This document shows, one piece after another, positions 1-7,594 of a DNA stretch of 44,038 nt. Position numbers and translations under genes: made by a program. Numbering within the stretch: the stretch's first letter is position 1; the number at the start of each line of letters is the position of its first letter. The stretch lies in contig JANYJB010000115.1 in NCBI GenBank assembly GCA_025361935.1, forward strand, positions 1-44,038, read 5' to 3'. A model generated the notes under the pieces. That model searched no databases. It saw only the letters and a program-made list of their open reading frames with translations, and was not told the DNA's origin. This stretch comes from Verrucomicrobiota bacterium. GTDB taxonomy: Bacteria; Verrucomicrobiota; Verrucomicrobiia; Opitutales; Opitutaceae.

Positions 1-1399
1 CGCTGCGGTCGGCGGAATCGGGCGGGGCTTCGGCGACCTTGGAGAGAAGTTCGCCGACGGGAAGTTGGTAGAGTTCCGGCAGGGTGAGGCCGTTCCATTT
101 CCAGCAAAGCGCTTCGGGTTGTAGGCGCGTGCCGCCGCAAGTCGGGCAGGGGTTGTAGGCGCGGTAGCGCGAGAGGAAGACGCGCACGTGCATCTTGTAG
201 GTGTTCTTCTCGAGCCAGGAGAAAAACCCTTTCAAGCCATACCAGGCGTGCGGCCATTCCCGTCCGTTTTCGCCGTAGCCGGTTTCTCCTTCGATCACGA
301 ACGCGCGCTGTTCGGGCGTGAGCGAGGCGAAGGGAACGTGGAGGGGGATTTTATTTTTTTTGGCGATGGACGTGAGATCGTCCTTGGACGCGCTGTAGAC
401 TTCGCCTTCCCAGCATTTGATGGCTCCGTCGGCGATGGAGAGCGACTGGTCGGGGATGGCGAGGCGGTAGTCGATCTCTATGATGCGGCCGAAGCCGCGG
501 CAATGCGGGCAGGCGCCGAGCGGGGAGTTGAAGGAGAAGAGCGCGGGCGAGGCGGCGCGGAAAGTGCGTCCGGTTTCGGGCGAGTGCAGGCCGCGCGAAA
601 AGTGTCCGAGTTCGGCGAGCGTGTCGGCGGCGAAGACGTGAAGCTGGCCTTGACCGAAGTGCATCGCAGTTTCGGCGGCTTCGAGAAAGCGGGTGCGTTG
701 CGCAGGTTCCAGGGCAAGGCGATCCTGAGCGATGAAAAGGTGGGGCGAAGGGCTTTGGGTCAGGAGCGATGGGTCGGAGATCAGGTCGTCGATGCGGGCG
801 ACGGTGAGCTTGGCGTCGGACGAGGGAACAAGCACGCGGACGTAGGACTGGCCTTTGAGGTTGGCGAGGACCTCCGTCCACGCGAGGTTGGCGGGTTTGA
901 CCACCTTGAAAGCGACGATGACCTGGGCGGCGGGCGAGGCGGTGCTGGATTTTTCCCAGATGGACTGCGGGGTATCGTCTTCGACGGGCTTGCCCGTGGC
1001 GGGGTCAAAGCAGGTGGCGACGTGGCTGAACCAGACTTTGAAAAAATCGGTGAGCTCGGTCATCGTGCCGACGGTAGAACGTGAGGTTTTGACCGTGTTG
1101 GTCTGCTCGATGGCGATGGACGGGCGGATGTTCTCGATGGAGTCCACCTTGGGCTTGTCGAGGAGGTCGAGGAACTGGCGGGTGTAGGCGCTGAAAGTCT
1201 CTACGTAGCGCCGCTGGCCCTCGGCGTGGAGCGTGTCGAAGACAAGGGAGCTTTTGCCGGCGCCGGAGAGACCGGTGACGACGACGTATTTGCCCAGGGG
1301 CAAGTCGAGGTCGAAGCCCTTGAGATTGTTCTGGCGAACACCGCGAAGGCGAATGCACTCTGGCTGGTTTTTCGGAATAGGAGAAGCGGAGCGGGCCAC
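1..1399 (-). CDS. uvrA: Excinuclease ABC subunit A (UvrA), divergent, 3' part cut by window edge
   Basis: This is the N-terminal ~466 residues of a UvrA ATPase, the damage-recognition subunit of nucleotide excision repair; the C-terminus lies left of position 1. Visible family features are a Walker A motif TGLSGAGKSS near residue 35, AEGQRRYVETFSAYTRQFL, the block KTSRSTVGTMTEL, a CPHC pair followed by RGFG, and CPTCGGTRLQPEAL near the left edge. The chosen start is GTG at 1399, about ten residues before the conserved IRLRGVRQNNL; another in-frame GTG lies at 1408, and no in-frame ATG or clear ribosome site is seen. The first Cys pair of the insertion-domain zinc site, normally CPxCG, reads SPETG here. 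That oddity suggests a divergent UvrA lineage or paralogue; membership in the UvrA family itself is secure. Confidence 0.9.
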   Translation of the reverse strand, partial: MARSASPIPKNQPECIRLRGVRQNNLKGFDLDLPLGKYVVVTGLSGAGKSSLVFDTLHAEGQRRYVETFSAYTRQFLDLLDKPKVDSIENIRPSIAIEQTNTVKTSRSTVGTMTELTDFFKVWFSHVATCFDPATGKPVEDDTPQSIWEKSSTASPAAQVIVAFKVVKPANLAWTEVLANLKGQSYVRVLVPSSDAKLTVARIDDLISDPSLLTQSPSPHLFIAQDRLALEPAQRTRFLEAAETAMHFGQGQLHVFAADTLAELGHFSRGLHSPETGRTFRAASPALFSFNSPLGACPHCRGFGRIIEIDYRLAIPDQSLSIADGAIKCWEGEVYSASKDDLTSIAKKNKIPLHVPFASLTPEQRAFVIEGETGYGENGREWPHAWYGLKGFFSWLEKNTYKMHVRVFLSRYRAYNPCPTCGGTRLQPEALCWKWNGLTLPELYQLPVGELLSKVAEAPPDSADRS

Positions 1400-1450
1400 G
1401 GCGCACACGGATGAACAGGGCAGGATGGAAAGCAAATGCGCTGTGCAGAA

Positions 1451-1476
1451 CACGACCGATTTTTCATCCGGTCGTG
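1451..1476. other. Perfect 8-bp hairpin between deoR-type gene and uvrA
   Basis: CACGACCG at 1451-1458 pairs with CGGTCGTG at 1469-1476 around a 10-nt loop. It lies just downstream of the DeoR-type gene and upstream of uvrA on the same (minus) strand. No T-run follows on the minus strand, so it is not a clear intrinsic terminator. It could be an operator palindrome or mRNA structure; its role is unknown. Confidence 0.35.
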
Positions 1477-1486
1477 CCGAAGGAAA

Positions 1487-2254
1487 TCAAGCGCCGGTTA
1501 ACGCGAGGGTGGCGCCGGCGTTTTTAATCGCTGCGGCCACGGACGAAGCAGGCTTGGTGTCGGTGACGATGGTGAAGCGCGCGTTAAAAGGAGCGGTGAG
1601 ATTCATGGCCTTGCGACCGAACTTGGAGCTGTCCATCGCGAAGAACGTGCGTTCAGAGGCGGCGATCATCTTGCGCTGAATGGCGACGACGAGGGTGTTT
1701 TGATTCCAGACGCCGGTCTCGGTGATGCCAGCGCCGCCAAGAATGGCGATGTCGGCGTGGATTTGGTCGAGAGAGTGTTCGCAGAACGGCCCCACGAGCA
1801 CGCCTAGACGGTTGTAAATGCTACCGCCCGTCACGATGGTCTCCAAAGAGCCGATTTCGCTGAAGAGGCCGGCGATGGGAAGCGAGTTGGTGATGACTTG
1901 AAGACGTTTGGTGACGAGCAGACGGGCGACGGCATAGGTAGAGGTGCCGCCATCGAGGATGACCGTCATGCCGGGTTGAACCTGGTCTGCGATGTGTCGC
2001 GCGATGGCAAATTTTTCACCGGAATGACGCTGGTCGCGCAGGATGAAATCATATTCCTTGGCGAACTCGTCGGTCTCGACAAGGGAGGCGCCACCGTGGT
2101 GGCGGCGAAGCATACCTTTTACTTCAAGCTCATCGAGAGCGCGTCGGACAGTCGAAAGTGAAATGTCGAAGCGGGTGGCAAGGGTTTGCAGGTCGGCGTA
2201 TTTGTGTTCGCGAATGTATTTCTCGATTAGGTCGAGCCGCTGCTTGTTGGTCAT
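1487..2254 (-). CDS. DeoR/GlpR-family transcriptional regulator
   Basis: A 255-residue protein with the two-part DeoR layout. The N-terminal winged helix-turn-helix (residues ~5-57) includes LATRFDISLSTVRRALDEL and the family signature RRHHGGA. The C-terminal DeoR sensor domain (~75-230) is related to sugar-phosphate isomerases and carries ILDGGTST, TNSL, GGAGI and DSSKFGR, residues that normally bind a phosphorylated sugar effector. Proteins of this family usually repress sugar or nucleoside catabolic genes, but no such operon is adjacent, so the target cannot be named. The start is ATG at 2254. The gene stands alone, upstream of uvrA on the same strand with an 87-bp gap. Confidence 0.9.
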   Translation of the reverse strand: MTNKQRLDLIEKYIREHKYADLQTLATRFDISLSTVRRALDELEVKGMLRRHHGGASLVETDEFAKEYDFILRDQRHSGEKFAIARHIADQVQPGMTVILDGGTSTYAVARLLVTKRLQVITNSLPIAGLFSEIGSLETIVTGGSIYNRLGVLVGPFCEHSLDQIHADIAILGGAGITETGVWNQNTLVVAIQRKMIAASERTFFAMDSSKFGRKAMNLTAPFNARFTIVTDTKPASSVAAAIKNAGATLALTGA

Positions 2255-2336
2255 GGTCAGGTTTTAAGGGTTTTTGCGCGAAGGTCGAGGCGTAGAGCGG
2301 GATGGACGGTAGGGGAAGGGAAAATTTCGTTGCGGC

Positions 2337-2789
2337 ATGTGGCCTGCGGGTGACAGTGGCGCGGTGAATCATCCTTTCCTTCAACTGCTGGTGCGCTGGT
2401 CGGTGCTGGCGCTAGGCGTGACGCTTGCCACCAAGTTGATCATGGGCATCCACTGCGACGATGTGGGCACACTGGCGGCGGTGGTGGTGCTGCTGAGTCT
2501 GTTCAACGCGGTGCTGAAACCGCTGCTCGTGCTCTTCACCCTGCCTTTCATCCTACTTTCGCTCGGGTTCGGCATGTTGTTCATCAATGCGTTTCTCTTC
2601 ATGCTGGTCGGCGAAATGGTCAAAGGATTCCGGGTGGATGGCTTTTGGTCGGCCCTCGGCGGGGCGTTGATCGTAAGCGTCACGAACGTCGTCATCAGCA
2701 TGGTCATCGGCCGGCGTCCGCGTCCGCCGGGCGGTCCGGGAACCGGAGCCCGCCCGCCCGCAAAGCGCGACGATGTGATCGACATCTGA
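2337..2789 (+). CDS. Phage holin family 4 (superfamily IV)-type small membrane protein
   Basis: A 150-residue, very hydrophobic protein with about four membrane spans: residues ~16-34, ~39-62, ~63-85 and ~98-115. The tail is Pro/Arg-rich (RRPRPPGGPG). The pattern of LFNAVLKPLL followed by LPF and a glycine-rich span LGFGMLFINAFLF matches the widespread bacterial family labelled phage holin family 4, whose members are ordinary chromosomal membrane proteins of unknown function, not proven holins. ATG at 2337 is used; a GTG at 2364 (giving VNHPFLQLL) would also give a plausible N-terminus directly before the first membrane span. No phage genes surround it. Confidence 0.75.
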   Translation: MWPAGDSGAVNHPFLQLLVRWSVLALGVTLATKLIMGIHCDDVGTLAAVVVLLSLFNAVLKPLLVLFTLPFILLSLGFGMLFINAFLFMLVGEMVKGFRVDGFWSALGGALIVSVTNVVISMVIGRRPRPPGGPGTGARPPAKRDDVIDI

Positions 2790-2879
2790 GCTTGGGCAGC
2801 CGGGCTGTTTTCAATTTGACCGTGCGGGGCGCACCCGTGACCGTTGTGCTTTCATCAACTCTCAGGTTCCTTTATCACC

Positions 2880-4277
2880 ATGGCTGAAACCACAGAATAC
2901 GATCTCATTGTCATCGGCGGCGGCCCTGCGGGCTACGCGGGCGCCATTCGCGCCGGTCAACTCGGTAAAAAGGTTGCTTGCATAGAACTCGAGCGCGCCG
3001 GCGGCACCTGCCTTAACTGGGGCTGCATTCCAACCAAGGCTCTCCTGAAGAGCGCCGAACTTTACAACAAGATCAAGAAGGCCGACACGTTCGGGATCAA
3101 TGTGAAGGAGGTCACCTTCGACTTCGCCAAGGTGGTCGAGCGCTCACGCGGAGTGGCCGGCCAAATGGCCAAGGGCATTGAGTTCCTCTTTAAGAAAAAC
3201 AAGGTCGATTACTTTGTCGGCAAGGGCCACGTGACCGCGCCGGGCATGGTCGAAATCACCGACGGTGAGCACAAAGGAAAGTTTTTCAAAACGAAGTCCA
3301 CACTCATCGCCACCGGCTGCAAGATGCGCCGGATTCCCGATCTCGCGGTCGATGGCGTGCGTGTGATGACCTCCCGTGAGGCGCTCGGCAATACCAAGCT
3401 ACCCAAGTCCATTGTCGTTGTCGGCGCAGGCGCCATCGGCGTCGAGTTTGCGTATTTCTACAACGCCTTCGGTTCCAAGGTCACGCTGGTCGAGATGGTT
3501 GACCAAATCCTGCCCGTCGAAGACGAGGAAATCTCCAAGACCCTGCACCGCGCCCTTGAAAAACAGGGTATCACCATCCTTACCGGCACCAAGTGCGAGA
3601 ATTTCCGCGGCGGCAAAGACTCGGTCAAGGTGGACCTCGTGACCGGCGATAAAAAACAGGAAGTCGAGGCTGAGGTGCTTCTTTCCGCCATCGGTGTGGT
3701 GCCCAACATCGAAGGCGTGATCTCCCCCAACGTGAAGGTCGAGCTCGACCGCAACTATGTAAAGGTCGGCGACGACTATCAGACCAACATCAAGGGAATC
3801 TACGCTGCCGGCGACATCATCGGGCCGCCTTGGCTCGCGCACGTCGCCACCTTCGAGGCGGTGAGCGCGGTCAACGGCATGTTCGGCCACGGCAAGCCGC
3901 ACCGCGTTAAAAACTTCCCCGGCTGCACCTACTGCCAGCCGCAGGTGTCCAGCACCGGCCTCACCGAGAAAGCCGCCAAGGAAAAGAAGCTCGACTACAA
4001 GGTCGGCAAGTTTCCCTTCACCGCCTCGGGCAAGGCCGTCGCCTCGGCCGAGAGTGAAGGTTTCGTGAAGGTCATCACCGACGCCAAGACTGGCGAGATC
4101 TACGGCGCGCACATCATCGGCAGCGAGGCCACCGAGCTGATCGCCGAGTATGGACTCGCGGTCGAGCTTGAGGCCACTGTGGACGACATCCATCAGACGA
4201 TCCACGCCCATCCGACGCTCAGCGAGGCGATCATGGAGGCGGCCGCCGCCTCTCTCGGCGAAGCGATCCATATCTAA
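2880..4277 (+). CDS. lpdA: Dihydrolipoyl dehydrogenase (E3)
   Basis: A 465-residue FAD-dependent disulfide oxidoreductase that reoxidises lipoamide in 2-oxoacid dehydrogenase complexes or the glycine cleavage system. It has an FAD dinucleotide fold VIGGGPAGYAG near residue 11, the redox-active pair C44/C49 in GGTCLNWGCIPTK, an NAD-binding GAGAIGVEFA, the FAD motif GIYAAGDI, and the C-terminal His-Glu dyad in HAHPTLSEAI. Length is normal for the family. ATG at 2880 is preferred over upstream in-frame starts because the FAD fold begins directly after it. No E1 or E2 genes are adjacent, so the complex it serves is not shown here. A strong terminator follows. Confidence 0.95.
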   Translation: MAETTEYDLIVIGGGPAGYAGAIRAGQLGKKVACIELERAGGTCLNWGCIPTKALLKSAELYNKIKKADTFGINVKEVTFDFAKVVERSRGVAGQMAKGIEFLFKKNKVDYFVGKGHVTAPGMVEITDGEHKGKFFKTKSTLIATGCKMRRIPDLAVDGVRVMTSREALGNTKLPKSIVVVGAGAIGVEFAYFYNAFGSKVTLVEMVDQILPVEDEEISKTLHRALEKQGITILTGTKCENFRGGKDSVKVDLVTGDKKQEVEAEVLLSAIGVVPNIEGVISPNVKVELDRNYVKVGDDYQTNIKGIYAAGDIIGPPWLAHVATFEAVSAVNGMFGHGKPHRVKNFPGCTYCQPQVSSTGLTEKAAKEKKLDYKVGKFPFTASGKAVASAESEGFVKVITDAKTGEIYGAHIIGSEATELIAEYGLAVELEATVDDIHQTIHAHPTLSEAIMEAAAASLGEAIHI

Positions 4278-4294
4278 AGGTTGGAAATCTTCAT

Positions 4295-4331
4295 AAAAAA
4301 GCCCCGCTCATTTTAGGAGCGGGGCTTTTTT
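4295..4331. terminator. Bidirectional intrinsic terminator between lpdA and tRNA-Arg
   Basis: A perfect 15-bp stem (4295-4309 with 4317-4331; GC core GCCCCGCTC/GAGCGGGGC) encloses a 7-nt loop and is flanked by A6 and T6. Read rightward it ends lpdA; read leftward it ends the tRNA-Arg transcript. The symmetric A and T tracts suit a terminator shared by convergent genes. Confidence 0.9.
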
Positions 4332-4342
4332 GTGAAAAAAAC

Positions 4343-4417
4343 TGGTGCAAGCGCCGGGAGTCGAACCCGGATCGACGGCTTCGGAGACCGCTACACTATC
4401 CATTGTGCTACGCCTGC
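4343..4417 (-). tRNA. tRNA-Arg (anticodon CCG)
   Basis: Read on the minus strand, the cloverleaf closes. The acceptor stem GCAGGCG pairs with CGCTTGC with one G-T pair. A D arm is present, and the anticodon stem GCGGT/GCCGT encloses the loop CTCCGAA, giving anticodon CCG (reads CGG, Arg). The T arm is CGGG-TTCGACT-CCCG. The discriminator A (4346) is followed by an encoded CCA (4343-4345). The gene lies downstream of the DedA gene on the same strand with a 74-bp gap, and is ended by the shared terminator at 4295-4331. Confidence 0.95.
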
Positions 4418-4491
4418 AAACTAGGTCGTGAAATTCGGCCGGACAGGTTGCGCTGTCGAGTGCAAACCTTGGGGCGCGCTGGCGTAGTCGC

Positions 4492-5121
4492 TCAGGCTTT
4501 CTTGTCCGCCTTCATGTGGCGGTGGACGAAAACGTAGTAAACCGCGCCGAGCACGAAGAACGCTGCGACTACCCACAGCGTGATGCGGTGAAGTTCGCCG
4601 TTCATGAGTGCCTCGTCCTGTCCGGCCTTGATCCCGAGCCACGCCAGCACCGCGCACCAGATGCCCGAGCCGATCAACGTGTAGAGCGAATAAAACCCGA
4701 AATGGAAACGCACGATGCCCGCCGGAATGCCGATGAGGTGGCGCACGACCGGCAGGAGGCGTGAAAAGAAAATCCCGAACGAGCCAAATTTTTCGGCCCA
4801 GCGCTCCGCCGCAGCGATCTTTTCCGGTGTGATGAGCACATAACGACCATAGCGCGCGGCCAGCGGGCGTCCGGCGAGGCGGGCCGCCCAATACATTACC
4901 GAGGCACCGACCCACGACCCGATGGTTCCGGCCACGATTACTCCCCACACGCTCATCGTGCCTTTGGTGTAAGCCAGGTGCGCAGCGGGCGGGATGACGA
5001 GTTCGCTCGGCAGGGGAACGATGGAGCTTTCGACCGCCATAAGCAGGCCGACGAGCCAATAGCCGCCTTGTTCAAGTTTGTCGGAATACCAGGCGATGAG
5101 CTGGGCGAGCATTTCCTTCAT
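4492..5121 (-). CDS. DedA family membrane protein
   Basis: A 209-residue integral membrane protein of the DedA/SNARE-associated family. Typical features are ESSIVPLPSELVIPPA after the first membrane span, a GSWVGASVMYWAARLAG segment, and the family block FFSRLLPVVRHLIGIPAGI. Four to five membrane segments are evident, the last near residues 177-198. DedA proteins act in the inner membrane and are linked to membrane homeostasis and undecaprenyl-phosphate or phospholipid flipping; the substrate of this one is not shown by sequence. Start ATG 5121. The small basic protein gene lies upstream on the same strand but is separated by a terminator, so DedA probably has its own promoter in the 90-bp gap. 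Confidence 0.92.
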   Translation of the reverse strand: MKEMLAQLIAWYSDKLEQGGYWLVGLLMAVESSIVPLPSELVIPPAAHLAYTKGTMSVWGVIVAGTIGSWVGASVMYWAARLAGRPLAARYGRYVLITPEKIAAAERWAEKFGSFGIFFSRLLPVVRHLIGIPAGIVRFHFGFYSLYTLIGSGIWCAVLAWLGIKAGQDEALMNGELHRITLWVVAAFFVLGAVYYVFVHRHMKADKKA

Positions 5122-5155
5122 GGGCGAGGGGGAGAGAGACGGTGGTTTTGGGCAG

Positions 5156-5190
5156 AAAAAAGGGCAGGAGGGTAAAACCCTGCCTGCCCG
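5156..5190 (-). terminator. Intrinsic terminator after the small basic protein gene
   Basis: Read on the minus strand, GGGCAGG-C-AGGG pairs with CCCTCCTGCCC with a single-base bulge and is followed by T6 (plus-strand A6 at 5156-5161). It lies 22 bp past the stop of the gene at 5212-5367 and before DedA. The small gene is therefore probably transcribed as its own short unit. Confidence 0.85.
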
Positions 5191-5211
5191 AAAGAGACGG
5201 ACGCGGTTGAT

Positions 5212-5367
5212 TTAGACGTCGGGCTTGGTTTTGCGGAGGCCGGCGACGCGGTCGCCTTCTTTCCACTGGCCACGCTTTTTCAGGATGGCGACGCGCTCGA
5301 AGCGCTTGAGGACGTTGCGTTTGATGACGATGCCGGAGGCACCTTGGAGGCTTTTATGCTGGGACAT
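5212..5367 (-). CDS. Small basic protein of the Verrucomicrobia/Chlamydiae type
   Basis: A 51-residue, Lys/Arg-rich protein starting MSQHKSLQGASGIVIKRNVL and containing FERVAILKKRGQWKEGD, then RVAGLRKTKPDV at the end. I recognise this as the conserved small basic protein family described for Verrucomicrobia and Chlamydiae; its biochemical role is unproven, though size and charge would suit nucleic-acid or ribosome binding (inference). The start is ATG at 5367. The gene stands alone, bounded by CutA upstream and its own terminator downstream. It is one of the better taxonomic markers in the window. Confidence 0.85.
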   Translation of the reverse strand: MSQHKSLQGASGIVIKRNVLKRFERVAILKKRGQWKEGDRVAGLRKTKPDV

Positions 5368-5404
5368 GGCTTTTGAAATCGAGGGTTGGCGCGAAGTTAA
5401 AGGG

Positions 5405-5716
5405 TCATGTGTCTAGGGAGCGCACCGCCCATGACAAGTATTTTTCTCCAACCTCTTCCGTCTTCACAACGATCCACTCCGGCGTTTCGTAGGGGTGATG
5501 GGCGTGCAACCAGACCGATAGCGAGGCCAACTGTCTGGGTAACACTTTGAACATCAGGCGAAATTCATCGGGTTTCTCCTGCGCACGGTTCCAGCGGTAG
5601 TGGGATGTGACAGGCCCTTCGACCTGCACGCAGACGGCGAGCGAACACGCGACGGCCTCGGCGGCCAGTCGGTCGGCAGTTTCTTGGTCGGCCACGGTGG
5701 TCCAAGCGATAAACAT
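5405..5716 (-). CDS. cutA: CutA1-type divalent cation tolerance protein
   Basis: A 103-residue protein with the compact CutA1 ferredoxin-like fold. It begins FIAWTTVADQETADRLA and has the central VQVEGPVTSHYRWN and the hallmark HPYETPEWIVV. These proteins are trimeric and are loosely tied to copper and other divalent metal tolerance; the molecular role remains debated. The length is typical. The start is ATG at 5716; it is transcribed divergently from rpoZ, and its stop lies 37 bp upstream of the small basic protein start. Confidence 0.93.
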   Translation of the reverse strand: MFIAWTTVADQETADRLAAEAVACSLAVCVQVEGPVTSHYRWNRAQEKPDEFRLMFKVLPRQLASLSVWLHAHHPYETPEWIVVKTEEVGEKYLSWAVRSLDT

Positions 5717-5778
5717 TTAAGCCCCATGGAATCGCCTAGGCCGGATTTTCGCAAGCGCGGCGGGTGGCAAATAAACCC

Positions 5779-5807
5779 TTGACCGGCCAACGGGTGCCCT
5801 GTGCTAT
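5779..5807 (+). promoter_or_regulatory. Candidate sigma-70-type promoter of rpoZ
   Basis: TTGACC (5779-5784) is followed by a 17-bp spacer and TGCTAT (5802-5807), with a TG immediately before the -10. The -35 is a 5/6 match but the -10 is weak. Its position would put transcription start near 5815, about 28 nt before the rpoZ ATG. It resembles the candidate before the trigger factor gene. Confidence 0.45.
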
Positions 5808-5842
5808 CGCCCCTTAACGCCAACGCTCGACCACGCATTCCC

Positions 5843-6046
5843 ATGAGAGACGATTACCTTAAAGAAGCCCACAAAGTCATTCCTGATTCCAATCTGCTCA
5901 TCAACGTGGTTTCGCGCCGCGTGAAGCAGCTCCGCCGTGGCAGCCGCGCGCTGGTCGAATCCTTGGAAAAACTTTCCCCCGAGGACATCGCTCTCCGCGA
6001 GATCATCGAAGGCAAGATCACCTATCAAGAAGCCGCCGCCGAATAA
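5843..6046 (+). CDS. rpoZ: DNA-directed RNA polymerase subunit omega
   Basis: A 67-residue protein matching the RNA polymerase omega subunit, which supports folding and assembly of beta'. It shows NLLINVVSRRVKQLRRGSR, equivalent to the conserved Arg-rich helix, and IALREIIEGKITYQEA, equivalent to the ALREI-E-G-I core. It is slightly shorter than the E. coli protein at the C-terminus, as in many phyla. ATG at 5843 is chosen over an upstream in-frame start at 5801 because the family begins here and the putative promoter lies just upstream. A long hairpin follows. Confidence 0.88.
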   Translation: MRDDYLKEAHKVIPDSNLLINVVSRRVKQLRRGSRALVESLEKLSPEDIALREIIEGKITYQEAAAE

Positions 6047-6082
6047 GCGTCCGTCGCGGGCTTCGTGCCCTTTCGTTTTCGC

Positions 6083-6163
6083 GTCACTTTGCGCGAAGCC
6101 AAGAATTTCATGGCGAGTTTCGTCCATCGAAAATTCTTCGCTTCGCCCGAAGTGACTTTTTTT
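6083..6163 (+). terminator. Long imperfect inverted repeat with T-run, probable terminator
   Basis: Arms at 6083-6113 and 6124-6156 pair over about 31 positions with three mismatches and a 2-nt bulge around a 10-nt loop. A T7 run follows at 6157-6163. The T-run makes it look like the intrinsic terminator of rpoZ, but the stem is two to three times longer than a normal one, which also suggests a palindromic mobile repeat. It ends 43 bp before smpB. Confidence 0.7.
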
Positions 6164-6206
6164 ATACCTTGTTGCAGAGGTCGATGACTTCCGCCTCCTT
6201 CTGTCC

Positions 6207-6686
6207 ATGTCCGCCAAGAAAAAAGACGCCGTCCGTTTCACGGAGGTCCGCAACGCCAAAGCGCTGCGTGATTTTCATGTGGAGGAGCGCTTTGAAGCCG
6301 GTCTCGTGCTCCACGGCACCGAGGTGAAGGCGATCCGAGCAGGGCGTGCGCAGATCAGCGACGCTTTCGGTAAATTCGAGAAGGGCGAGCTGTGGCTGTT
6401 CAACGCGCACATCGAGGAATACGAATTCGGCAACATCAACAACCACGCCGCTCGGCGCATCCGAAAGCTGCTCCTGCACAAACATCAGGTTCGCAAGATC
6501 GCCCAGGCGATGCAGGTCGGCGAACGAACGCTCGTCCCTCTGCGCATGTATTTCAAGGGGGCGCTCGTGAAGGTCGAGGTGGCGCTCTGCATCGGCAAAC
6601 AACAGCACGACAAACGTGCGGACTTGCGCAAAAAGGCCGAGATGCTGGAAGTCAAACAGGCTCTTAAATTCCGCCGCACCCCATGA
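6207..6686 (+). CDS. smpB: SsrA-binding protein SmpB
   Basis: A 159-residue protein that binds tmRNA and brings it to stalled ribosomes for trans-translation. Diagnostic stretches are EERFEAGLVLHGTEVKAIR, LFNAHIEEY, HAARRIRKLLLHKHQV and LVPLRMYFKGALVKVEVAL, ending in a basic tail with KKAEMLEVKQALKFRR. The length is normal. ATG at 6207. Its stop overlaps the thrB start by 4 bp (ATGA at 6683-6686), implying coupled translation although the functions are unrelated. The tmRNA gene itself is not in the window. Confidence 0.96.
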   Translation: MSAKKKDAVRFTEVRNAKALRDFHVEERFEAGLVLHGTEVKAIRAGRAQISDAFGKFEKGELWLFNAHIEEYEFGNINNHAARRIRKLLLHKHQVRKIAQAMQVGERTLVPLRMYFKGALVKVEVALCIGKQQHDKRADLRKKAEMLEVKQALKFRRTP

Positions 6687-7591
6687 GTAAACTTCTTTCC
6701 GCCGTTACCGTCCGAGTGCCCGGCAGCACTTCCAACTGCGGTGCCGGTTTCGACACACTTGGCCTAGCCTTGCAGATCTACAACCACGTCACGCTGACGC
6801 GAACCGACGATGTAGCGGCGCAGCCGGTTTCCCCGGCGGATGGTCGCGCGCAGGCGATGGTTGAGGCGACGGCGTCGGCGTTCTTCGCGGCGGCCCGCAA
6901 AGCGCCCTTTGGGTTTTCCTATCAGATACGCGGCGAAGTGCCGCCGGCGCGCGGGCTTGGATCCAGCGTCACGGTGATCGGCGGCGTGCTGGGAGGGTTG
7001 AACGCGCTCTCGGGCGCGAATCTTTCGCGTCATCAGCTTGTGGCCATCGCCACCGCGCTTGAGGGCCATCCGGATAATGCGGCGGCCGGCATCCTCGGGG
7101 GCTTCTGCGTGGCGCGTTGCGATGCGACGACCAACGCCTACGTCGATACGGTGCGCATCGAGCTGCCAGCGACTCTGGCCTTTGTCGCGGCTTCGCCCGA
7201 AGTCGAGATGCTGACCAAAGAATCGCGCGGCGTGCTGCCGGCGACGCTGCCTTATTTCGACGCGGTGAAGAGTATAAACAGCTCCGCCTATCTGGTGGCG
7301 GCGATGATCGCGGGTGATTACGAGCGGCTGCGCGGTTCGGTGGCGGATTTCATGCACGAGCCCTACCGTCTGCCGAAAATCCCCGGGGGACGTGCGGCGA
7401 TCGAGGCGGGTGTCGCCGCAGGCGCTTACACCGGCTGGCTCAGCGGCAGCGGTTCCACGGTGCTCTGCATTGCCCCCCGATTGGCCGCGGAAACGGTCGC
7501 AGCGACGATGAAGGCGGCTTTTGGCGAGGTGGGGCTTCGCAGCGCCGTTCGCGTGCTTGCGGCCGACAACGCGGGAATGGTGGTTGAATAG
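6683..7591 (+). CDS. thrB: Homoserine kinase
   Basis: A 302-residue GHMP-superfamily kinase that phosphorylates L-homoserine in threonine biosynthesis. It has the N-terminal VRVPGSTSNCGAGFDTLGLA, the ATP-binding glycine-rich loop PPARGLGSSVTVIGGV, GHPDNAAAGILGG, and the late SGSGSTVLCIA. The GHMP loop begins at about residue 90. The start overlaps the smpB stop by 4 bp. It converges on the receiver-domain gene with a 3-bp gap. No other threonine-pathway gene is adjacent. Confidence 0.93.
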   Translation: MSKLLSAVTVRVPGSTSNCGAGFDTLGLALQIYNHVTLTRTDDVAAQPVSPADGRAQAMVEATASAFFAAARKAPFGFSYQIRGEVPPARGLGSSVTVIGGVLGGLNALSGANLSRHQLVAIATALEGHPDNAAAGILGGFCVARCDATTNAYVDTVRIELPATLAFVAASPEVEMLTKESRGVLPATLPYFDAVKSINSSAYLVAAMIAGDYERLRGSVADFMHEPYRLPKIPGGRAAIEAGVAAGAYTGWLSGSGSTVLCIAPRLAAETVAATMKAAFGEVGLRSAVRVLAADNAGMVVE

Positions 7592-7594
7592 GCC

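Noticed and set aside
188-1084. Plus-strand open frame overlapping uvrA
   Set aside because: It is low-complexity Gly/Glu/Arg-rich with no known domain; the minus-strand frame here gives clear UvrA motifs.
2337-2789. Prophage remnant because of the holin-type protein
   Set aside because: Family members are common chromosomal membrane proteins; there is no endolysin, capsid or integrase gene nearby.
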